A DNA stretch of 64,000 nt from Tubiluchus corallicola (Eukaryota > Priapulida > Priapulimorpha > Priapulimorphida > Tubiluchidae), in assembly GCA_030141605.1 (NCBI GenBank), contig JAQGDQ010002377.1, positions 1 through 64,000 on the forward strand, read 5' to 3'. Position 1 is the stretch's first letter; every line of letters starts with the position of its first letter. Below are positions 11,071 to 64,000 of the stretch, in pieces. The translations under genes were made by a program, and so were the position numbers. Under the pieces are notes generated by a model that was not told the origin of the DNA, made no database searches, and worked only from the letters and a program-made list of their open reading frames with translations.

Positions 11071-11386
11071 AGTGCTGCTTAATCACCCAATTGTCATGAC
11101 AATACGTAGGTGATTACCAGTCAATAATGCTTTAAATTTCCAAGGCCAACCTGTCATACAAGTTCTTGGCCCAACGTATGTTAACAATATTTTCACAAAT
11201 ATGGTTTTCCGCTAATATTCACACTAGTATTAATCAATCTCCAAAAATATTATTATAATCACATTCCTTGTCTCTTTATACACACGATGGTATAAGTCAT
11301 TATGAGAAAACTTCAAAATTTGCACATAAAAAGTTAGAAAATGCGAGCACTTTACTGAGACATCCAACTTGCGCAATAACCTGCGC
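11071..11386. other. Stretch between LINE start and (GA)n tract
   Basis: This contains the probable LINE 5' UTR and unassigned AT-rich DNA. There is no coding match. I looked here for the missing XDH and GH31 exons and found none. Confidence 0.5.
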
Positions 11387-11869
<483 letters not shown>

Positions 11870-12676
11870 TTTCATTTCATTATTAGTTTGTTTATTAGAG
11901 GAAAACACTATTACAATTATGGACATATAACATCGTAAGTACAACTACACAATAGTAAACAAAATGGCTAAAATTACTAACAATTTCTTATCAAGGGAGC
12001 AATTCATATCTGAACAATTAATATGCAACTGCTTGCAGCTAAGCTAAAACAGGGATAGACTGAGTGGCGTCAAACATAGTACATGTATACAATATAGGTA
12101 GAATGGTCAAGGTCAAGTCCACCTAATATGTATTTAAGAGATACGTTTTCATCATCTTCTTAAATCTAGGTAGCCGTGATACTGTTTTAATATTACAAGA
12201 AATAGAATTCCAAACTTCCATATATGAGTTTCATTCATTACATCATTCCATTTTAAGCACTAATGTTTTTTATCACGATTCACTTTAAATTTTCAGATTA
12301 CCTTTTCTCTATCACTGTGTGGGACAATCTAACAAGCCCTGCTTTTTGATTGCCCGCAACACATTTACCTTCGTGTATAAGTGAACAGTGTTTGAGGCTT
12401 TTTCTGTGCAGTATTTCTTATTTGTATTATATCCATTGTAGGCCCTTTCACTAGATATTGTATATGTAACCATTGTAAATGTGTAAGGTGAAATAAATGA
12501 CTTTCATGTGACTTATGACCACTGGTTCCATTTGGACCTACAAAAGACACAAAATGTTTAGCAACGTTAGTTCTGCAATATTTAATATAATATTCGTTAT
12601 ACCTAGTGTTATGGTGTATGATATTTTTGTTTATGAGATTTATGAAAAATTGCGGAAACAAATTAAACTGGATTTT
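11870..12676 (-). pseudogene. Decayed LINE ORF2 3' end, part 1
   Basis: On the minus strand from 12676 downward the frame reads IQFNLFPQFFINL, HHNTRYNEYYIKYCRTNVAK and HFVSFVGPN, the C-terminal tail typical of LINE reverse transcriptases. About 300 bp further on it reads VWNSISCNIKTVSRLPRF, then KKMMKTYLLNT (near 12220-12130). The two blocks should be adjacent, so the 12225-12520 interval looks like an insertion. The 3' UTR ends near 11870. Confidence 0.7.
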
Positions 12677-13010
12677 TGTTGTGGAGATTCTATAGTATAG
12701 TAGACCAATCTTTTTACCTTGTAGAAGATTCGAGAACTTTCTATTCGCGATGCGCGTAGTAGTTCCTAGATTGTTCTGGTTTAGTCCATGTGCACTGATA
12801 TACAAGGCGGAGCTGGCCGCGAAAGTTTATTCTCGTATTCTCAGATTAATTTCAGATTCTCAGATTATCGTATACTATTTTTTTATCACTTGACTGTGTA
12901 TATTTCGCGTTCCTTTTGTGTTGTGAAATTCTCACACACTTAACCTGTTCAATTTGACAACGTGTTTTCTTGTTTTATCTACGAGCCTTTCGAGAGAAAG
13001 AAACACAACA
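12677..13010 (+). repeat. 5' LTR of the Gypsy element
   Basis: The 334-bp LTR begins TGTTGTGG and ends ACACAACA, giving a short TGTTGT/ACAACA inverted end. It is very similar to 15108-15448, with scattered substitutions and a short indel near TTCC/TTCCTTCATAC. Confidence 0.92.
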
Positions 13011-13015
13011 AATTT

Positions 13016-13033
13016 TGGCGCAGTCGTCAGGAT
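13016..13033 (+). promoter_or_regulatory. Primer-binding site of the Gypsy element
   Basis: TGGCGCAGTCGTCAGGAT lies 5 bp after the 5' LTR. TGGCGCAGTCG is complementary to a tRNA 3' end CGACTGCGCCA, which fits some tRNA-Ser molecules. The tRNA identity is inferred. Confidence 0.7.
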
Positions 13034-13071
13034 CCTTGGTGACTCAGTGGACAGTTGTTTATCTTAGCAAT

Positions 13072-13205
13072 GATGGCGGAGCAGATTGTCGACTTTATGA
13101 AGGACAGATGAATCAGCAGGCGCAGCAGATTCATATCCAGAGGGAACAGATGTATCAGCAGGCACAGCAACACAAAGAAGATATGGACGCTATGAAGATA
13201 TGGCA
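13072..13205 (+). pseudogene. Gypsy gag-start remnant
   Basis: A short frame MAEQIVDFMKDR stops and continues in another phase as MNQQAQQIHIQREQMYQQAQ, a Gln-rich coiled-coil-like segment. After about 45 codons it runs straight into polymerase sequence, showing that the rest of gag, protease and most RT were deleted. Confidence 0.6.
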
Positions 13206-13740
13206 GAGCCTCTTTGCCGCTTGACCAAGAAGTCAGTTCCCTGGAAGAGGGGAGATGAGGAGCAAGCAGCATTTGAATTGTTGAAGAATGTGCTATCCCG
13301 AGATCAAGTCCTGGTGCATTTTGACCCTGACAAGCCTGTGGGATTGGCTTGTGATGCATCCAACATTGGAATTGGAGCTGTCCTGTTTCATCGCTATCCA
13401 GACGGTAGCGAGCGCACAATTGCCAATCTGTCCAAGACTCTCACAGCAACAGAAAGGAACTACAGCCAAATCCACAAAGAAGCCCTAGCCATCACCTTTG
13501 GCTTGCGGAAATTCTACCAGTACCTCTACGGGCATCATTTCATACTGGTGACTAATCATAAGCCACTGACATCACTCTTTGGACCGAAGAAAGGGACGCC
13601 ACGTCTTGCAGCTAATCATCTAGCTCGGTGAGCCCTGTGGCTGAACCAGTTTGAGTACACCATTGAATACCGGAAAACAGCAGATCACGGCAATGCAGAT
13701 GCCCTTAGTCGCTTGCCATCTGGAGACGACAACGACTTCG
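13200..13740 (+). pseudogene. Gypsy RT connection and RNase H domain
   Basis: The frame contains PLCRLTKKSVPWKRGDEEQ, then ACDASNIGIGAVLF (RNase H Asp), ERNYSQIHKEALAITFGLRK (Glu) and LVTNHKPLTSLFG. The last motif normally reads TDHKPL, so a catalytic Asp is replaced by Asn. A TGA interrupts the frame at 13629-13631, after which EYRKTADHGNADALSRLP, the usual RNase H end, continues. Confidence 0.85.
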
Positions 13741-13989
13741 ACAGGAAGAAAAATGGTGCAGACAAGGACATGGTGTGTGCCATCAAAGTTCTCAGTCTTC
13801 AAGTCAAGCCTGTGGACGCCAAAATCCTCTGGCAAGAGTCAGAGAAAGACCCAGTGCTATCTACAGTCAAGCGCGATGTCCGAGAATGGTGGCCGCCCAA
13901 GCACGCTGAGATCAACGAAGAAGTCGAAAAGTTCTGGATACTCACTCAGTATCTGCCACGGATGCCTCATTCATGGATCAAGAGTTGTG

Positions 13990-14600
13990 ATTCCACAGAG
14001 CGTGCAATCCAAGATCCTGGATCTACTGCATATCGGGCACTTCGGCATGGAACGCATGAAGCAGTTAGCAAGAACTGCTGTCTACTGGCCTGGTATCGAT
14101 GCAGCTATCGAGAACATCAAAACAAGCCATCCAAGCCTGCAGATCACCCACGGATGCTACCAGAGAAGCCATGGAGCCGCTTACACCTGGACCATGCCAT
14201 TAACTTCATAGGTATGAACTGGCTGGTGATCACTGATGCTTACTCAAAGTATGCATGCATTCACCATAAGTCTTCCATGTCCACTAGAGCCACTCTAGAT
14301 CTGCTGGAAGAGGACTTTGTTCACTTCAGATTCCCTCACACGTTGGTTACAGACAATGCATCAACCTTCATGTCTGAAGAGTTCCATGCAAAGAATGTGG
14401 GATCACACATCTCACAGGAGCATCATACCATCCAGCTACCAAGGGAGCAGCAAAATGCTTGGTGTAGACGTTCAAGCAAGCACTCAGGAAGTCTTCTCTG
14501 CCCCCAAAGCGAGCTCTTCAAGAGTTCCTGATGCAGTACCAGAGAACACCGACATCCTGTGGATTCTCTCCGAGTGAACTCTTGATGTTTGAGCAGATAC
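13990..14600 (+). pseudogene. Gypsy integrase (zinc-binding and core), frameshifted
   Basis: The zinc-binding part LLHIGHFGMERMKQLARTAV followed by YWPGI is in one frame. The core (HLDHAINFIGMNWLVITDAY, then FPHTLVTDNASTFMSEEF) is in another, so a frameshift separates them. The core Asp residues are visible. Downstream sequence to 15107 is degraded integrase C-terminus and contains no envelope gene. Confidence 0.85.
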
Positions 14601-15107
14601 AGAAAACGATCGACTCTCTGCTACCCTCGCCAGCGCACAACCTCAGGGTAAGCAATCCAGGCAGTCATCTCGGTCAACTCCAGACTCGGGAGGTGTCGCC
14701 AAGGTCACCAAGCAGTACAAGTCTGGGGAGCCTGTCTATGCACTGTACTATAGACCTCGTTGAGACAGACATCCCCAATGGTACCAGCGGTCATCAAGAA
14801 GTCTCTGGGTACTCACTGCTTCAACGTCAAGGTCCTTCCTCATAGTTCAGTATGGAGATGACGCTGGAAACAGCTACGCTTCTGTGGAGGACTTTGAATC
14901 TGATGATGAGAGGGATTTTTCTTTTGAGCTTCCACCTGATCATCCAATGGAGATCCTGGAAGAACTGTCAGAAACTCTGAAGCAGACCGGCTCTGCCTGT
15001 GCCAGAGTATGGACCGGACAACCCTAGACGATCTAAGAGAACACCCAAGCCGAGAGAGAGACTTTGTTGCTGATGCTTTAGAGGTAGCATTAGTTTCGGT
15101 GGGGAGG

Positions 15108-15448
15108 CGTTGTGGAGACTCTGCTGTATAGTAGAACAATCTTCTTACCTTGTAGAAGATTCGAGAACTTTCTATACGCGATGCGTGTAGTAGTTTCTAG
15201 ATTGTTCTGGTTTAGTCCATGTGCACTGATATACAAGGCGGAGCTGGCCGCTCAACTTTATTCTCGTATTCTCAGATTAATGTCAGATTCTCAGATTATC
15301 GTATGCTATTTTCTTATCACTTGACTGTGTATATTTCACGTTCCTTCATACTTTTGTGTTGTGGAATTCTCACACAATAAACATGTTCAATTTGACAACG
15401 TGTTTTCTTGTTTTCTCTTCGAGCCTTCCGAGAGAAAGAAACACAACA
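15108..15448 (+). repeat. 3' LTR of the Gypsy element
   Basis: It follows a purine-rich tract (GGTGGGGAGG, about 15098-15107) that serves as polypurine tract. It starts CGTTGTGG (first base changed from the 5' LTR) and ends ACACAACA. Confidence 0.92.
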
Positions 15449-15560
15449 GTTTTGTACATGAATACAGCAATATTGTACTTAATGAGATCATGAATTATTA
15501 ATTGCAAGAATTTATAGTGTAAGTTACCCGCTTTGCACATCTTAAGTGTAATGCGAAAAC
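15449..15560 (-). pseudogene. Decayed LINE ORF2, part 2 (upstream side)
   Basis: The minus-strand frame NLHYKFLQLIIHDLIKYNIA, then VFMYK, ends exactly at the Gypsy junction. It continues in phase as IQFNLFPQFF on the other side of the element (at 12676 downward) once one target copy is removed. This supports nested insertion. Confidence 0.7.
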
Positions 15561-16116
15561 ACCTCATTTTCTAGATTTTTTACAAAAATTATAATCGTTT
15601 CATTTTAAAAAGACGATACTACTTTATAAGAAAGTTATTATAGACCCTAATACGATTGCATTTTGAGCTGAGAAAATACTGTGGTTGCTTTAATTGTTGA
15701 CTAATATCAGAAAACACCACTGGTGTTTTTGAATACCTATAATTTTTGTACTCTTTCATATGAAGTCAGTAAAAACTAAAGCTATCTGATTAATTGGACC
15801 TTCATTTGACAACATAATTACACAACGAACATTTTCTTGAACATTTTTAAATAGCAAATATTATAAAATAAAACACATAAGCTGGATGTCAATGTATTTT
15901 TTATATTGTCTTTAAATTGACTGGGACTCAGGTTGTGGCATGTAGCATATCTGAGATTGAGCAAGTTCCTATCTGACATTGCATCTCTACTGATTGCTGA
16001 GGATTAAAATTCGTATAAAAATGATTTGGGTTCATTTCAACTGATGGTTTGAATGTTGGCAGGTAATTCTGACTCTAGTTTGATAAAACAAAAGTAAAAA
16101 TGGATTTTTTTTACAG
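15561..16116. other. Unassigned DNA upstream of the first GH31 exon
   Basis: AT-rich. I searched for the trefoil and N-terminal beta-sandwich exons expected before the next feature and see none. Confidence 0.5.
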
Positions 16117-61550
<45,434 letters not shown>

Positions 61551-61964
61551 GTAAGTTAAGCATGACTACACTGATCAAATTCGGTCCATCTTTCTTGTTA
61601 GAATGTCCTCCTTTGGTATAGAGAAGTTAGGTGACTTTTGGTCTATAACCAGAAGTGATTGTCCTATAACCAAAATATTTCTGCAATTTGGCTGTATTGC
61701 TCTTGGGCCTTTTATAGAGACTATGACTGTTATAATCTTGCATTTCTTTTCCTACCTTGTTTTGTACATTAGAAGAAAAGAAGGAAAAACCAAACTCCAA
61801 TGCTCTTCTCCTACCTGCCCATGTCACAGGTTTCCCAGACACCTCTATACCCTCATAGTGCTCCACAACTACACTCAGACATCGACGTCGACGATAATGG
61901 CAAAGTTCTTGGAACCTGGCTGGGGGAGAGATCGGCTAGTCTGATACGACTATTTTAAATGTAA

Positions 61965-63058
61965 GCAGTATCCAAAAGAACCAACCCAAGGAACAAGAAA
62001 AGAACAAACCCAACGAACAAGAAAAGAACAAACCCAAGGAATAACAAAAGAACGAATCCAAGGAATAACAAAAGAACAAACCCAAGGAATAACAAAAGAA
62101 CGAACCCAAGGAATAACAAAAGAACAAACCCAAGGAACAACAAATGAACCAATTCAAGGAACAACAATAGAACAAACCCAATGAACAACAAATGAACCAA
62201 CCCAAGGAACAACAAAAAAACCAACCCAAGGAACAACAAAAGAAAAAATCCAAAGAACAACAAAAGAACCAACTCAAGGAACAAGAAAAGAACAAACCCA
62301 ACGAACAAGAAAAGAACAAACCCAGGGAATAACAAAAGAACGAACCCAAGGAATAACAAAAGAACAAACCCAAGGAATAACAAAAGAACGAACCCAAGGA
62401 ATAACAAAAGAACAAACCCAAGGAACAACAAATGAACCAATTCAAGGAACAACAATAGAACAAACCCAATGAACAACAAATGAACCAACCCAAGGAACAA
62501 CAAAAAAACCAACCCAAGGAACAACAAAAGAAAAAATCCAAAGAACAACAAAAGAACCAACTCAAGGAACAAGAAAAGAACAAACCCAACGAACAAGAAA
62601 AGAACAAACCCAGGGAATAACAAAAGAACGAACCCAAGGAATAACAAAAGAACAAACCCAAGGAATAACAAAAGAACGAACCCAAGGAATAACAAAAGAA
62701 CAAACCCAAGGAACAACAAATGAACCAATTCAAGGAACAACAATAGAACAAATCCAATGAACAACAAATGAACCAACCCAAGGAACAACAAAAAAACCAA
62801 CCCAAGGAACAACAAAAAAAAACAACCCAAGGAACAACAAAAAAAATCCAAAGAACAACAAAAGAACCAATCCAAGGAACAACAAATGAACCAATCCAAG
62901 GAACAACAAAAGAACTAACCCAAGCTACAACAAATGAACCAACCCCAAGGAACAACAAAAGAACCAATCCAATGAACAACAAAAGAACCAACTCAATCCA
63001 CAACAAAAGAACCAAACCAAGGAACATTAATAGAACCAACCCAAGAAACAACAAAAGA
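61965..63058. repeat. 24-bp minisatellite with 288-bp higher-order repeat
   Basis: The basic unit is AACCCAAGGAATAACAAAAG plus AACG (24 bp), about 45 copies. A marker variant (GAACAAGAAAAGAACAAACC...CAACG) recurs at 61991, 62279 and 62567, so 12-unit blocks of 288 bp were duplicated. Open frames of 372 and 314 codons on the minus strand are octapeptide repeats forced by the 24-bp period. It lies after GH31 exon 36, probably intronic. Confidence 0.96.
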
Positions 63059-64000
63059 ATGTTGTCTATGATAATGGTTGCAGCAATTTCAGCACTTTTA
63101 AATAATGATGTTGCATAGTGAGCATAATTAGTGGCTAAGTCAATTAAATGCGAGTGACTGCTCGTAACTGATGGGTATAGATCAGTCTGGTGTCCTCTCT
63201 GGCCCAGTTTGAGAAACCTGTGGGTAAAAAGTGCAAAAAGATTTCTAAATCAAGAGATCGCAAGCCATGAACGTCCTCTTTATTCGACTGTGTTTTAACT
63301 TCTAGAAAATAATTCTGGTTCACAAATGTAAGAACTGGTTTTTTTAAGCAAAAATGGCAGTTTTTGCAACAAATTAGCTTTATGAAATCATCAGACATCT
63401 CGTTTTTATATTTAGTGTGCTTAGAGCGTTAAAAAATTCACACACGGAATTTATGCATTTAACTATTGCAAATTCCCTTCTTCTTATGTGTAAGCAAAGT
63501 AATAAACATAGTAAAACGAAAAAAAAATTAAATTTGCCATTCTCATCACAGAAATATATGGCTTCTTACTCTGTGCTTTTGAGTGTTAAGTTGGTTGATC
63601 ATTTTATGGCTTGCAATTAGTGATGGGTGATTTTGAAATTTTTTAAGTCGATTATAATCCTGTTATTGTAATTCTTTTGCAGCAATCTTTTAGTGTTTTA
63701 GCCATGTTTTTCAAATATTGCTGGACTGAAAGACAACCTATAAACTTCTTCGTGACTTTCGTCCCTGTCTGCCATTTTTGTACTCGCAAACTATTTTATA
63801 AGCATGCAGACATCCACATTCATTAACTACTTTAATATTACATCACTACACACGACATGTGAAAATGAATTTAAATCCCTCAGTTTGCAACACTGTAATT
63901 TGCAATTGTGCGCATTGTGTAAGGTAAAAATAACGAAAAAAATGTAAGGATTCCGTTTATTTGTGCTAAAACACTGCCTTTTAGTTAATGTGTAACTCAT
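63059..64000. other. Unassigned sequence at the window end
   Basis: I looked for the next GH31 exon (a FWDDG-type motif) and did not find it. There are no repeats or RNA genes that I recognise. Confidence 0.5.

Larger units (their letters stand above)
6797..11075 (-). mobile_element. Non-LTR retrotransposon (LINE), nearly complete, CR1/L2-like group
   Basis: The whole element reads on the minus strand. A Cys-rich N-terminal region (11070 downward) is followed by an apurinic-type endonuclease and then reverse transcriptase ending at 6838. A short 3' UTR ends in a (TA)n tract near 6797-6812, as expected for LINEs with microsatellite-like tails. Long frames remain open over 4.2 kb, so the insertion is fairly young. 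Two frameshifts (near 10900 and near 8890) make it inactive as sequenced. It lies between the last XDH exon and the GH31 gene. The clade was assigned by overall look only. Confidence 0.85.
12677..15448 (+). mobile_element. Ty3/Gypsy LTR retrotransposon, internally deleted
   Basis: Two similar LTRs (12677-13010 and 15108-15448) bound a 2.1-kb interior. The interior has a primer-binding site, a gag-start remnant, RNase H and integrase. Protease and most of reverse transcriptase are missing, so it is a non-autonomous derivative. The flanks carry a probable 5-bp target duplication (ATTTT left, GTTTT right). The element interrupts an older minus-strand LINE whose reading frame resumes on the other side. 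Confidence 0.9.

Noticed and set aside
61936-63054. 372-codon minus-strand open frame rich in Cys, Leu and Phe, resembling a membrane protein
   Set aside because: It is an exact consequence of the 24-bp minisatellite. Alternative frames on both strands are also open, and every eighth residue repeats.

Overview
This window comes from an animal nuclear genome that is AT-rich and repeat-rich. The evidence is multi-exon genes with GT-AG introns, a metazoan-type 5S rRNA sequence, LINEs, a Ty3/Gypsy element, tRNA-derived SINEs and TA-flanked MITEs. The many introns and vertebrate-like domain organisation fit a marine invertebrate (sponge, cnidarian, tunicate or other non-insect lineage). The sequence alone does not settle the phylum. 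No prokaryotic features are present.

Layout: (1) 344-6728, plus strand: seven consecutive exons from the C-terminal part of a xanthine dehydrogenase (XDH) gene. Its introns hold a full-length 5S rRNA-like copy, a pogo/Tigger-type MITE and other repeats. The last exons, including the one that should carry the catalytic glutamate, are not visible. (2) 6729-16116: a mobile-element block. It holds a nearly complete non-LTR retrotransposon (minus strand, about 6797-11070, two frameshifts), a long (GA)n tract, and a decayed second LINE split by a Ty3/Gypsy deletion derivative (12677-15448). (3) 16117-61550 and beyond, plus strand: one very large gene for a two-module GH31 alpha-glucosidase, organised like vertebrate maltase-glucoamylase/sucrase-isomaltase. 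Module 1 is followed by a P-type trefoil domain and module 2. I traced 36 exon positions (about 1,579 codons). Every junction keeps frame and both modules keep the catalytic aspartates. The first exons (signal-anchor, trefoil 1) and the last exons are not seen. (4) 61551-64000: a 24-bp minisatellite with a 288-bp higher-order period, then unassigned sequence.

The most notable observations are these. GH31 exon position 2 is duplicated (16617-16791 and 18529-18697) with identical phases, so the copies can only be used alternatively. The XDH 3' end and the GH31 5' end are both missing around the mobile-element block, which suggests a rearrangement or an assembly join. One MITE family sits in the same intron position of both GH31 modules but in opposite orientation. 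The two modules differ in intron content near their C-termini. A 2.8-kb element with about 450-bp inverted ends fills one intron. Minisatellites of 21 and 24 bp create long antisense open frames that are probably not genes.

Functionally, the XDH fragment belongs to purine catabolism (hypoxanthine/xanthine to urate) and the GH31 protein to alpha-glucan or disaccharide digestion, probably at a cell surface. They look like chance neighbours rather than a pathway cluster.
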